DNA from: Lonicera japonica
Taxonomy: Eukaryota > Streptophyta > Magnoliopsida > Dipsacales > Caprifoliaceae
Reading direction: 5' to 3'
Length of the DNA: 64,000 bases
Assembly (NCBI GenBank): GCA_021464415.1
Contig: CM038464.1
Location: 53,433,328-53,497,327 of the forward strand
Of the stretch, positions 31,692 through 44,085 are shown one piece after another. The notes below the pieces were generated by a model. The model was not told where the DNA came from. It ran no database searches and was given only the letters and a program-made list of their open reading frames with translations. A program made the position numbers and the translations under genes. How positions within the stretch are numbered: the stretch's first letter is position 1; each line of letters starts with the position of its first letter.

Positions 31692-34420
31692 AAAATCATT
31701 GCATAATTGGCTCAGCACTATATGTGCCAATTGTGCCCCTACAAGCATAATAAATCAGGTCATTAGAGACGATTAGATATTTATATTGGATATAAATCCC
31801 CAACAATTCTTCGCTATTTGGAACCCTTGATAGACGATCTTTTTATCGCTAGATTTGCGGATTGTTACTTTAATTAAATAGTCCTCCCATCATTAGGAGG
31901 AGACATAAAAAATAATTTTTTAAAGGAATGATAGGAATTATCGTGGTTTGTCCCCACCTTGTTTCATTTTGAAAAAGTGATGAAATCACATATACCAGTT
32001 GCAAATGCGTCTGAAACATTAGAAGTCCCCAATAAGGGGTGTGGCATCATAGACAGAAATGCTGCAACCACACTTAGTGGAAGTATGGTTGAGGCCATGG
32101 CTCCCCAAAGGAAGAGGGGGGCACTTGGTTTGATTAATACTCACCCAAGGAATAAAATAGGGAGTAAGGCAAAAACCGATCCATTACTTATCAATGAAAA
32201 AAAGCCCTCTTATGAGATTATCTTTGATTATAGTTATATCCATGAATCAATACTGGAGAACGCACTGATATTTAAAATGATTCGATAGAACAAATAAATA
32301 TCAATAGATTATTTGAGGGCACACAAGTTGATGGAAAGGTCTTCCAATTAATAATATATTTGCATATACTATTACTCAATAAATCATAGAGCGCGATGAT
32401 GTCGAACCTCACTCTATTGTAGAATGTCAACAAATAACATATTAGCCTAAATGGAAAGAAGCAATCTAAGCAGAACTAGATTCTCTAGCAAAGGGACATG
32501 TATTTGGTCCGGTAATGCTAACCCCACTAAGTGTAAAGCCTATAGGATATAAATGAATATTTGTCAACAAGCGTAGTGAAAAGAATGAACTCCTAAGGTA
32601 AAAGGCTCGCCTTGTGGCACAAGGTTTCTCAGAACGATTTAGAATTGACTATGAGGAGACATACTCTCCTATAATGGATGTTATAATAATTTTACTACTT
32701 AGTTAGCTTAATAGTTTTCGAATAACTGAAAATACAGTTCATGGATGTGGTTACTGCATTTCTCTATAGAGATCTTGATTTAAAGATATATATAAAAGTG
32801 CCTGATGGTCTTACATTACTGAAGTCAAGTGACTTTAAACTACGGAATACGTTTGTAATTAGGTTGAAATGCTCACTTTAAGGATTAAAACAATTCGGAT
32901 GGATGTGTTATACCCATCTAAGTGACTACTTGATTGGAAAGTGATATAAGAATGATAAATTATGCCCATGCGTATTCATAAAAAAAATAAGTTCTAAATT
33001 CGCTATTGTAACTGTATATGTTGTTAATATGAACATAATATGTATTCTTATAAAATAAGAGAAACTGCGAGCTATTTGAAATCTGAATTTGAGATGAAGG
33101 GTCTTGGAAAAACTTAATTTAATTTAGGTCTTAAACTAGAACATCGAACTTATGGAATATTAATCCACCAGTCTGTATATGTCCAAAAGATTCTCAGGCG
33201 ATTCAACATAGACAAAACGCATCCTGGTAGCACTTCTATGATCGGTCGAAGTTTGGATCTAATAAATATCCATTTCATCCAAAGGAAGATGACGAACAAA
33301 TGTTGGAAGCTAAATTTCCCTATTTAAGTTTAAGAGGCGCATTATTGTACTTGGCCTAATGAACTCGACTAGACTTAGCATTCTCAGTAAACTTGTTAGT
33401 TAGATTTAGCTCAGCGCTAATGCAGCATACTGGAACGATATCAAAAATAATTTTCAATAACTAAAAGGACCCATTGACTTGGGATTGTTCTTCCCTTACA
33501 AAGAGGCAAAAGGAACTGTAGATGGCACGATAATTTCTAAAGTAAATGTTGATGTCAAAAAAGCTACCCCTACTTTGAGACCCCAAATGATGGTACCTTT
33601 TTGACTCACATAAAGGTTGTTCTCAAATATATTATATATTCACTATTAGGAACACGACAATATTTTGGAGATTAACCAAGCAAACCCTTGTGGGTACCTC
33701 CTCGAACCACTCTAAGATCATTGCTCTATATGAGGCAGTTTGTGAGTGTATATGATTAAGGGCTATCATTACACATATTTGATGGACTAGTAGTTTAAGT
33801 TCTACCACTGAAAAGCCTACTTGCATTTATGAAGATAATACAGCTTGTATCGAACAGATAAAGTTAGGTTATATCAAGGGTCATAATACGAGACACATCT
33901 CTAAAGTTTTTTTATAATCAGCAACAACAGGTTCTCTTCAAGATTCAAGTGAATCAAGTAAGATCTAAAGCTATATTTGAGAAACATGTGGAACGTATAG
34001 AAATGTGTAGATTTTCCAAACTCCCTTAATCGATATAAGGAACAATTGGGGGGGGGGGGGATGTTAGACTTTAGGGAGAGCTTAACACATTAGGTCATTG
34101 CGTTGTACTATTTTCCTTCGACTAAGGTTATTTTTTTTCACAGTGTTTTTATTTCTTGGTAATGTTTTTAACGAGGTAACTAGTCATTTTCTATTCCATA
34201 TTTGACTCGACACAAGGGAGAGTACTTAAGGAAAATACATTATGTGCCATTATTAAGATATGATAAATTAATTAGGATTTACTGTTGTAATTACTCATTA
34301 TGGGCGGTATTAGGATTTGATGTAAATCTTTTGTAAGTTGTCATTTATACCCTATTTAAAGGGTATTATCTAATGAGAATTTGGATTTTGAATACCAGTT
34401 ACTATAGCAATCACAACAAA
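31692..34420 (+). pseudogene. 5'-truncated Ty1/copia element (integrase end to 3' LTR)
   Basis: Homologous along its length to the fuller element at 49336-58337. It begins abruptly within the integrase C-terminal region (GGCTCAGCACTATATG, matching 54071). Reverse transcriptase pieces follow (about 32470-33060) with many stops; the catalytic YVDD is replaced by YVVN near 33014. RNase H pieces lie at about 33560-34028, then a polypurine tract (ACAAGGGAGAG, about 34212-34222) and a probable 3' LTR (about 34223-34420). Relative to the other copy it lacks about 90 bp near 31975. It cannot encode any of the proteins. Confidence 0.8.
34048..34060. repeat. Poly-G tract (13)
   Basis: Thirteen consecutive G, just after the end of the copia RNase H reading frame. 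Confidence 0.95.
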
Positions 34421-34606
34421 ATAAACATTTTTAATTACATACCATCAAATTATCTTAATGGAGGCTGCAGGGATATGATGCATCGTAACATTCAATTTAA
34501 GGAAAAATAAGAATATTTAAGTTGTGGTTTAGTATTTTTTTTTTTTACTATAATAGTCTACATGTTACATGATTTTGTCTTACATAAGTTGACATGTTTA
34601 ATGTAA

Positions 34607-35363
34607 GGGTACTGGTAAAGGCATCCTTGATTTTCAGTTTTGGCACCAAATTTTTAGGCACCCTAAATTATCTTTTAAAATGTAAAGAGCACCCTCTCTA
34701 GTAAAAGCACCTTGTTTCAAAACAATGTTTACAACTTGAAAATGTTGATAGAACCTTTGCTATATGGTTAAAGAACTAATGTGGTATTTATAGACATATA
34801 TCATCTTGTATGTCAATTTAGCAAATCAATGCCTTAAGACACTCAGCCGTACATCCAAGTTGTTATTACTCGTTTTTAGAATGATAGCCAACCGTATAAG
34901 ATGCTTTATGATTTGGAACATTTAATGATTTTTGGTCATGAGATTTTGCAATACATGAAGAGGGTGTATAGGATTAAGGATTGAGCCTAAGGTAGAGCCC
35001 TAAGGGTGCATTGTTGATCTTCTAGGGTGAGGCATGAGATTGTTAGAGGCCAGGAGCTTACACAACAATTTTAAGGAAGCCAATGTCATTATATGGCCAG
35101 AGAGCTCAGTGCTTGTTTTGTGATTGCTGAAATAGTGGTAAAAGAAATACTTGTTTTTGAATCCTTATAATCATATGTGTATGTTGTTTTTAAATTGAAT
35201 TAATTGCAGTAGAAACAATAAATGAGGAATTATGGCAGATAACATGAAAAGCGAGAAGGAGAGCTAAGGGTGCCTTCAAATTTTGAAAACAATGTAATTG
35301 AGTTAGTTTGTCTAACAAAAAGGGTGCTAAAATTATATTTTAAGGGTGCCTACACTAAAACCC
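34607..35363. mobile_element. Non-autonomous Mutator-like element (757 bp)
   Basis: Flanked by a perfect 9 bp direct repeat TTAATGTAA (34598-34606 and 35364-35372), the duplication length typical of Mutator-like transposons. Terminal inverted repeats start GGGTACTGGTAAAGGCATCC on the left and, inverted, GGGTTTTAGTGTAGGCACCC on the right; related GGCACC words continue for about 60 bp inward. The interior has no recognisable coding sequence. Confidence 0.8.
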
Positions 35364-35372
35364 TTAATGTAA

Positions 35373-36481
35373 ACGTATTTTTATGGGAACTTTTCGTTTT
35401 ACACAGGTTGATCCTAATCTAAAACATTCATTAAACATATTAGGCGGTTCAACCCAATTTTTACACTTAAAACCCATTTAATCATGTGCCCCAGTTATCA
35501 TTTTCCTTTTTGTAAATGCAAAATTACTTTGAATTAATCCACCTAAATTCAAAAGGCATTTTCTGTAGTACATACCCCCAAAACTTGGAAGACGAACATT
35601 GTTCTATGAACCCTAATTTTGTTAATCCTGGAGTGCACGTTTGCTCAATTCATCATATATACCTCCGGTTAGAATTCTTCATTTTTGAACTCAGAAAATC
35701 ATAAAAGATACAATTTTGTGAATCCATGCCTACGTGTGAAATTCTATTAAACAAGACAATGAAAACTTTTTATAGAGTAGTTCATGAGATTTCTTGGACG
35801 CATGACAAAGCTCGCCTGCTTCTTCTTGTTATTAAGTGTGCTTTTCCTTGTAATGTCGTTTATTTATACGTCGTGATATGAGGATTCCAGGGACATTACT
35901 GGTATTAGAACCCAAGGTTTACACAAAGTATTTACATTTGCTATAGCGCCAAAGCAATTAATGATTAATGCATCACACGAGTATACATTATTATTTACAC
36001 GCGCAATATTTCTTTGGCAAAAGCAATATATCCACCCATTGTTTTGGCATAAACGATAGCATAGTAGTCAAAGTACCAAAGAGAACATGACAAAAAGGGA
36101 AAAACAATCTGCAAAAGAGACTAATATTAATAGGAGCCAACTCCAACTAGAGCAACACTAGAGAAAAATGCAACCCACAAGACGAGTTTTGAGTCAATCA
36201 AACACATCATAGAGCTGCTTAAAGTGAAGCTTTTTACAAATTTTAGCCCTTTTTTTTTTACTTTGGAATTCTCCAAGTACTAAAACTTTAACCAAAATAA
36301 ACTAAAATTAATATCTCAGCCCTGCCAAAACTAAAAGCTATACTAAAGCTTAGTGGGTCAGATGAGGGTCAGTTCTTTTCTCTTAAGTTAAAATTACCAA
36401 CATAACAAGGAGCCAGAGAGAGTTAAAAGCTTAGCTGTATGGTGTTGTTGAGTAAGTTAACTAGCTACCTTGGTCATTTTT
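35373..36481. other. Region downstream of the AIL gene
   Basis: Holds the probable 3' UTR of the minus-strand AIL gene (left of 36482). No other gene is recognised. Confidence 0.4.
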
Positions 36482-39400
36482 CTAATAGGATTGGTGGGGC
36501 CAGATGAAAAACTCGGCTGGTGGTGGCAGTAGGCTCAGCGCAGCCCCCGAGGCATCAGACCCAGCATCGTTGCCAGAGTGGAGGTGGTGGAAGAGCTGCT
36601 GCTGATTGTGTTGGTGGTAGAGCGCCATGGCTGAATCGTAGGGGACCCCATAGGGGATGGATGAAACCGGCTGAGCGGTGGCGAAACTGATGCTGTTCCC
36701 GCTGCTGCATTGGGGCAGCTGCTGGTGGTGGTTGGTTAAAGACGGTTTTTGCTCAGCCTCAAGGGATATCTTTAAGCGCTTTGCTCCCCCACCAATGGGA
36801 AGCGCGCTCTTGGCAATGGCTTCGACATCATATCTGTTCATCTCAAAATTGGTCACTGCGTTTAGACCCCGAAATTTGATGGCGGCTATGTCGTATGCCT
36901 CTGCTGCTTCCTCCTCGGTCGCTGCAACATATATATAAGACGAAAGTTAAATTACTGCGTGTCCCTGCATTTGGACTGCTAAATTAAGAGTCAGCTGTTT
37001 GATTTTCAAAAAAAATATTTCCCAAAAAAGGAAATGGATCTTAATTTGGGACATCCCACAAAAGAAGGTAAAATTTGGGACAAAGGCAACATTAAAAAGA
37101 CGGGTAAGAATAAAATCCAGCACATACTTTTTGAAGAGAAATATAATTTCGAACAGTTAGAAAATAAAGTGGAAAATGAAACGACACGGAAATATTTGTG
37201 CTGTGACATACAAAGAGCCAAATTATCACAATAAGCAGGAAGAATTAAAGAGCTTGACCTTCAAAATACACGCCTATTTAATCTCCTATTAAAATCGTGA
37301 ACTAATTTAATTCTGATGCATTCTCCTGTCTGATTGTACCTTAGGCACAAGTATCATTATTACATATCATGAAGTATGAATAATGTGTCAGTTACTTGAT
37401 TTGTGAAGAGTTGAATGATTCAACTACTTCATGGTAAGCCTTAGTCCATGATCAATCAAATACATTTAGCGTGCAAACTTTTTGTGTGCTATTTGTATCT
37501 CTGGCATTACTCATGCTTCATGAAATATATAATACAAGGAAGTCACTTACCAAATGTACCAAGATATAGATCTTTATTTCCTGCAACACGACCAATCCTT
37601 GCTTGCCATCGACCTTGTTGATGATGCCTGCAAAAATTTCCAACCCTTGATATATGTTGCTATAACGAGAAAAAAGGAATTTTGAAAATAGATGAAGAAT
37701 GGATTAGTGTCAAGCAATGATATTGAATAAAATTATTCAAACCTTGTTACACCCCTGTAGATAGATGCTCCCCTTGAGAAACCGCTACTTTTCCTATAAA
37801 AGTTAGAGATGAATCTAATAAGAAACTACCACATTTGTAAGATACAAACTAAATGAAATATCAAAGGAGGGCATACCTTCTTAGTGATGCAATAAATTCT
37901 TGTTTAGTTGCGTTCTTCATCTCCTCCACTTCTTTGGCATAATTTGATACCTTTACGAGGAGAGAAATGGGGGGATTTTTTTGTTGGGGGGGGGGGGGGG
38001 GGGGGGGGGGGTGAAGGTGTTAACTTTACGTTCAGAGAGAAAGATATTCAACAAGGGTACTTTCGGCTTTTGCAAGAGCAAATTGTAATGTTAAAAGCAC
38101 AATGGCAATCACTCAACGCATTGTTTGCTTTCGCACTAGCATTCCCTTCAATGAAATGTCCGCTATTTTTCAAAATGTTCCAACTAAGAACTCTGATAAT
38201 TGTACTCACTAATTCTATGTACAACTATCAAAGTAGGCAGTGCAACACCAGCAAATAACTTGGTCTGTGTGACATTACTAAAAAAACTAGAATATAGAGT
38301 AATATATTACAGGAAAATTGGTCGTAGCAGAGGAACCCCAGTATTTCAAAGCCGCCAAGTCATAAGCTCTTGCTGCCTTATCTTCCTTGTCATACCCACC
38401 TGATAATCATGCTCTACCAAGATTAGTACCAATTTTCAAATAAATTCTTTTTCCTGGCTGTCAATAAATGTTTAATCAAGTAAATAAAAAGCTCAACAAA
38501 ATATATAATCAAATAAGAGGAAAAAGATGGGGAAATTACATACCCAAGTATACTGCAGAACCAAAATTTCAAATTTGAGCAATAGCCAACGATCCGTAGT
38601 CCAATGTTTCATGGAGAGTCAAAGTTAAAAAATTTATGATTAGTTAACAATTAAGATAATCAAATGTAAAATTTGAGGAGCCAAACTTAATTATCGTAGG
38701 GACTTATAGGAGTATAGGGTATGGGGGGAGACATATTTAAGACACGGTGCTAAGTCACTACTACATTGGTCAGTGAACTAGGTCCACCACGAGTAGACTA
38801 CATGAAGTCTATTATTGACCTATGCGCAGGTGATACATTATTGTATCTCAAACATGTTCCAAAATTGTGTCTTCCAAGAATTAGTGTTTATAGGTACATA
38901 GTTTAATTTTAACGGGACTAGTCTGCGAGTTCCATTGCAAACCCGACCTGGTAGGCTAGGATCCATCTGTAACAAATTTAACCCATTATACCAAATATAT
39001 GACCAAAGATACGACTTACCCGCTAACCAAATATGACACAGAATCAAGTATAGGTGGCTCTAAATAGCTTAATTACGGGTTATATATTTTTAACAAGAAC
39101 CCAACACGACAAAACAAAACTATATCATGCAAACCTTTGTTAAATACTTAAATCTAATTGCATTTGTTATGGTTTGTTTGGAGTATAGTAACGTCTTTAT
39201 TTTTATAATTGTCGAGTACTAGCTATATTCAGTGTTGCATGAGAACCATTCCAAAAGAACTAAACTTACCTAAACTAGTTGGGGGTTGATTAAAATTTAA
39301 ATTAAAAAATGGGTGGCTTGGTCAAACCTATTGTGAGAGTCTGTGACCCATGAAAGAAAGAAAGGGAAAAAAAAGGGAAAAGTTAAAGCAATCCTGATGA

Positions 39401-42092
39401 AATACAGAGTTTCAGACACTAGTGTGATAGAGTAGCTGATGTATATGCGCACCCCGGGATGGGCATGTAATTAGCAGGAAATATAGGTGGGGTGGGGTGG
39501 GGGGGGGGGGGGGGGGGTAGGTTGAGTAACTTGCGGACAAAACTTGTTTCATTTTCTGGGTAGAACAGAGATGAGGGCCATGAGGGTACAAAAGAATAAG
39601 AGAGGTAGATAGACAACACAACAAAAAATACCACAATCTAAAGAAAAATGGCGGCCAATCTGATCAATTCAGTGAAAGAAATAAAGGAAGAATCAGAAAG
39701 AACAAGTACAAATTGTACATGTATATATATTTATTTATTATATATGTATGCAATCAAGTCCATCAATCATCATAAAGCCTGATTTGAGTGAAAGAAATGC
39801 CCCCCTTCTCCACCTGAGAAACACTCAGAGGGCCCATTAATGTCTTTCAATGTACCTATCTTCTCTCTTCGGTCAAATAAATTAATTTAATGTGCAACTA
39901 TTTTCATTCTAACTTAATATTGAAGGACTAATAATCATATTTTTAATTTAGGTAATACTAATATCAAAACAATTATAATTATTATCAATGCAATGTCCAA
40001 CATTTAATTTATGTACTCAGCCAAAAAAAAAAATGATTTAACAATATAACTAGTCTTTAATTTATGTACCCTTAATTTATGCAAAAATACAGTATAAATA
40101 ATATATGACAAAATATGTAAATAAGATATGAAGGGACAGATATAACACCTTGACGCCCTTTTCTGGCCTGGCCCTCTCTTCTACAGCTGTTATCCCATAG
40201 ATGCGCTTCGTATCTTCCCGTCCATCTATGTCTACATCAACAGAAAACATATACGACTTTCTTACACAACTCCATTTATAAGTATAATTACCAAACCTTT
40301 ATACTTATTAATTAGACCCACACCAAATAAAATACCAGAAATATTACAAGACAGACAAAACTAGGCTTTACAATTTGTCTGATGAAAAATAGCAAAAACC
40401 CATATGTTTACATTTTATGTTTTGAAGACCCATTGAAAAAATCCCTATGTTAGATCCATACAATAAAAGATGAGAAATATTATTACTAGAGCAATAGTTT
40501 TTGTGCTAAAATAAGCCATATCTCATTTAATTTAAATTGAGATAAAATTATTCTGACAAGCAGCAATCTTAAAATATTTGTTTCAAAACTTTTCAAGTAG
40601 TAACGCGAATTGTGTTTCCACTGCCAAAGCGAGTACCTAGTAACTCCTCTGTAAATCGAAGTTCTTTGCCCAAACGTATCAGCAATCTTCTTACAACTAT
40701 CGGATTCCACTGCAACAATAGCCTTCTCCGACCTATGAGTAGTAGTATTAGTATCAACCCCAAGGGACAAAGCACCCGTGGGACACTGCGAGTAAGCCAA
40801 GTCGTTCCTCGACTCGAAACACTGGCCAGCAAACTCAGCTGAGCCCAACTGAGTCCGGGCCACGGAAGCGGAGTCATCAACTTCAGAGCCGGAGTTGGTC
40901 GAAAAGGCTTGAAAAGCCGCAATAGTTTTGAGATCTTGTTGATCATTGAAGTAAGCTGAGTTGCTTTGCCCGTAGATGTGAGTCAGCTCAGAGTCCTGAG
41001 TCTCTGTTTGGCTGTCAGAATATCGGACGAGCGAAGCCGAGTCACCACCGAGAAAGTCCTCGAGCTTCGGAGCCGATTGTTGCTTGATGTGGGAATCGAT
41101 GAAGGTTGTGAAGATGGAGGAATCTGCTATGTTTTGTCCTGCTACTTCTTGGACTTGATTTTCTCCTGTATACATCACTTGTGGCTTAGTATTAGGCCAA
41201 CCTGCAAAAAAATTATGAATACAAGCTATTATTAATGGTTGTTTTCATGATCATCAGTTCTGTTTGGTTGCTCAGAAAACTGTAGAATAGGAAAAAAAAA
41301 AATAAAAAACCACTTCGAGTCTGATAAGTCTCAGTTCTCTACTAAGTAACGTTTAATGGCAAGACTCGACTCCAAGGATGAACTACAGCACCGTTTGGTT
41401 GCTGAGAAAAATGTATAATAGAGAGGAAAATGAAATAAAATCTTTTGAGTCTGATAAGTCTCAGCTCTCAAGCTAATTAGCAAACTGGCTCAGAAACTCG
41501 GCAATAAGAAAAAGCAAGCATTAAACATCAGTATGAGCTGGGTTAATAAAAGAAAGATGAAATTTGGTTTATGTATGGTTACAGAGAAAAAGACGGTGGA
41601 AAAACAAGTGAGATTGCAAAAATTTCCGAGTCTTCAGCTAATTAGAAGTGTGGAAACCACCAAAAATTGCAGGCTCGCAGAACCGTAACTGTTCATTTAA
41701 TATGAACAACATTATATAAACTATTTCCAGATTATAAAGTAACACAAAATATTTCGAATTACATTTTCCTTTGTCTTTTCCTACTTTTTCCTTCCTCAGA
41801 AATCAAACGGAAACTCTCTTTCTCTTCCGTTTTCTCAGTCACTGAGATTTGAGTCGGTCAGTTATTTCCACAGATCCGCACTATTTTTTATTTTTATTTT
41901 CAAAAACAAAATTAACAGCATATATTACATACCGTTTGCATAGAAGTTATCGAAGTAGTATTGCTGAGAATCAGCAGGAGAAGAGCCATCAAATTTCATC
42001 GTTGATTGAAGCATCTGAGGTTGCGAAGTCGATGAACTCAACATTGCCATTGGTGATAGTGAAAATGAAAGCCAGTTATCCTCTGGAGCCAT
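36482..42092 (-). CDS. AIL6: AINTEGUMENTA-like AP2 transcription factor (AIL6/AIL7, PLETHORA type)
   Basis: A nuclear DNA-binding regulator of meristem maintenance and organ initiation. Exons in coding order: 42092-41933, 41201-40637, 40231-40149, 38552-38544, 38399-38311, 37950-37877, 37793-37743, 37627-37551, 36921-36482. All introns are GT-AG, phases match, and the total is 1,548 nt (515 aa), close to the family length. The start [15 protein letters not shown], the KLEDFLGG and [15 protein letters not shown] segments and the C-terminus [13 protein letters not shown] match AIL6/AIL7 as I recall them. AP2 repeat 1 spans about 236-302 ([46 protein letters not shown]), the linker 303-336 and AP2 repeat 2 about 337-395 ([26 protein letters not shown]). 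The 9 nt exon 4 encodes the VYLG junction. No inactivating change is visible. AIL6 versus AIL7 is not certain. Confidence 0.93.
37986..38011. repeat. Poly-G tract (26) in AIL intron 5
   Basis: Twenty-six consecutive G on the plus strand, so poly-C in the AIL pre-mRNA, starting 36 bp upstream of exon 6 in transcript order, close to its splice acceptor. Confidence 0.95.
38544..38552 (-). other. AIL6: 9 nt microexon of the AIL gene
   Basis: On the minus strand CTGCAG, then TATACTTGG, then GTATGT: a perfect acceptor, nine coding bases and a strong donor. With the flanking phase-1 junctions it encodes VYLG (the Val and Gly codons are split). Without it the first AP2 repeat would lose three residues but keep frame. 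Confidence 0.9.
39486..39517. repeat. G-rich tract with 19-G run in AIL intron 3
   Basis: GGTGGGGTGGGGT followed by nineteen G. It has the spacing expected of G-quadruplex-forming DNA. Confidence 0.9.
41258..41475. repeat. Duplicated segment in AIL intron 1
   Basis: TGTTTGGTTGCTCAGAAAA at 41261 and CGTTTGGTTGCTGAGAAAA at 41391 each lead, after an A-rich stretch, to GAGTCTGATAAGTCTCAG. The two units of about 80 bp are in direct orientation, about 130 bp apart. Confidence 0.7.
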
Positions 42093-42700
42093 ATTAATTG
42101 CTTCCTTTCTATCAATGAAAAAATTTCAAACTCTCTATATATCTCTTGCTCTTTGATGTTTGAAACTAATCACAAACAGCTATAAAACAACACAAATCAA
42201 GTTTTAGGGCAAAAATGAACAAATCAAATAATCGGAAACCTAACTTCACACAATTGATTTAAGCATACCTAATAATCACTCAACCGAAGATTTTCTCCAT
42301 GGTTAGGAAGCTGAATCGAGAAACCGAGCTCTAGTATCTACTTTTACACACTCGTGTGTGTATATATAGTTATTATATGTGCTATCTAACTAAAATCTGA
42401 AGAGCAAGAGAGAGATAGTGAGTGATTTTAGAGAGCTCAAGAAGAAGTTAAATGCGCTGCATGCAAGTTGAGTGTCGAAGAAAATGGAAGCTAGTTGTGT
42501 GTGGAGTTATAGAGAGAGAAAGTATATATAGAGAGAGAAAACGAGAAGAACAAGGAGGTGCAGGTGCAGGTGCAGGTGCAGGTGCGGGATTATAAATGGG
42601 AAGGACGGGCGGTTTCGCATGCCATCTTGTGTAAAAACTAGAGAGAGAAAGTTGTAGAGAGAGAAAGAGAGGAGATGGTTTTAGATGATAATCATAATAT
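42093..42700 (-). promoter_or_regulatory. Putative 5' UTR and promoter of the AIL gene
   Basis: Possible TATA boxes (minus strand) at about 42522-42530 (TATATATAC) and 42358-42368. Many GA/CT-rich runs (42405-42425, 42510-42545, 42640-42675) resemble GAGA-type sites. A possible 5' UTR intron donor (G|GTATGC) lies near 42269. (GGTGCA)4 plus GGTGCG lies at 42557-42586. Transcription start not determinable. Confidence 0.4.
42557..42586. repeat. GGTGCA hexanucleotide repeat
   Basis: Four perfect GGTGCA units and one GGTGCG, just upstream of the probable AIL promoter. Confidence 0.95.
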
Positions 42701-43590
42701 AATAATAAAAATGGGGTGTGTGTTTTGTATGTGAATAAGATAAAAAAAAAAAGAACGGAAGTGAGACTTTTTGGCACTACTGGCGCAGAAGAGAAGAAAA
42801 ATGGCCTGAAACAAGGTCGCGAAAGATCCGGGCTGGCGGACATGAGGAATTTGTTAAACGGGTTCTGTCATCTCTATGCTTTATATTTTTTTAATATATG
42901 TCATGGTAGTGTATATTGTCTAATTTAAGTGATTTACATATCAAAGCAGCATTTATGGTGTGTAAATAAAATTTATTTATACATTTAGCTCTAATTTTTT
43001 TAAACAGTTACATCAAATGCGATATGAAAAATAATTATATAGTTGTGTGAAATTCGAATAAATATTTAGCTTAAAAAAAATCAAAAAACACACTTCATAT
43101 AAGTGAAGCACATTTATTATCGGAAGACACATCTCGAATACAACAATATAGAATTAAAAAAGGCTCATGTGAATGTGGCTCAATTGTGTAAACTTATTTA
43201 TATATATATATATAACTCTGTCTCAAGAATTTTTTAACATAAAAAAATTAAAAAATACTTTGTTGTGACTCAATTGTATGAGTAAAAAGAAAAAATACAA
43301 AAGCCTTAGCCGTATGAAACGTTAATCTTTTTTATATAAGTAAAGGACACTCGTATGACTTATACGAGTAAGGTACAATTTATGAATAAAATTTAAATAT
43401 ACGGTAAATTTGCTTTCTCACTAGTATACAACACTAAGTTTGTACTCTAAATTTTGTTTGTCTGTAGTAATAAGTATAATAAATTTGCTAATGTACCATA
43501 CTCGCTACTAATGCTCTCGCATGAAGTATATTAGGTAGAGTTTTAAATAGATTCTACACTTTGATTATTATACTTTATGACAAGTCAATT
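42701..43590. other. Intergenic, nothing recognised
   Basis: AT-rich DNA with a short (TA)n at 43199-43212. Confidence 0.35.
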
Positions 43591-43599
43591 TATTTAGAC

Positions 43600-44085
43600 C
43601 TAATAAAATTGGACACAACACGATAACATGAACGATTCGACACGAAATTATCAGTTAATGGGTAGATTCTTGTCGGGTTCGGGTCGTTATCGAGTGGACC
43701 TGATAAGACACGATAAATTAACGAATGGGTTGGCACTAACTTGTTTGACCCGTTAAGACCCGTTAATATTTCGGGTTGTTTTGTATCGGGTCCACCCGAT
43801 AACCCAATAACCCGATAATAGGATATATATATATATATAATAGTATTATATTAACATTGTAAATAACTTAAAGGTTGAAAGGTATTGTATACAATTTAAC
43901 AAGTCTTAACGGGTAAAACGGGTCGTGTTAAGTAACTCGCTAATTTAACAAATCGTTTTTGTGTTTTAAAATTTCACCTGTTAAGCTAACGAGTCGTGTT
44001 CGTTTTAGTGGTGTGCCACCCGAACTCGAAATCACTCGACACGAAACCAAATCGACATGACCTGTTGCCAGGTCTAGATTTATTA
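43600..44085. repeat. Dispersed repeat rich in GGGTCGTG/CGGGTT words
   Basis: Dense occurrence of CGGGT, ACCCG and GACACG words on both strands (for example GTCGGGTTCGGGTCGTTATC and GACCCGTTAAGACCCGTTAA). The edges share the short word TAGACCT in inverse orientation (about 43596 and 44071). Weaker relatives occur at 31510-31690 and 38915-39120. Class unknown. Confidence 0.5.

Noticed and set aside
37034..37234. Opposing 66- and 71-codon frames in AIL intron 8
   Set aside because: Intronic, with no recognisable domain; consistent with chance open frames.
39412..39636. Proline-rich open frames on the minus strand
   Set aside because: Produced by the poly-G/G-rich tract in AIL intron 3, not by coding sequence.
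40593..40946. Other-frame open readings over AIL exon 2
   Set aside because: Shadows of the intact AIL frame, whose splicing and protein identity are clear.
42448..42843. 131-codon minus-strand frame with Pro-Ala repeats
   Set aside because: The repeats come from the GGTGCA microsatellite and GA-rich promoter DNA upstream of AIL.
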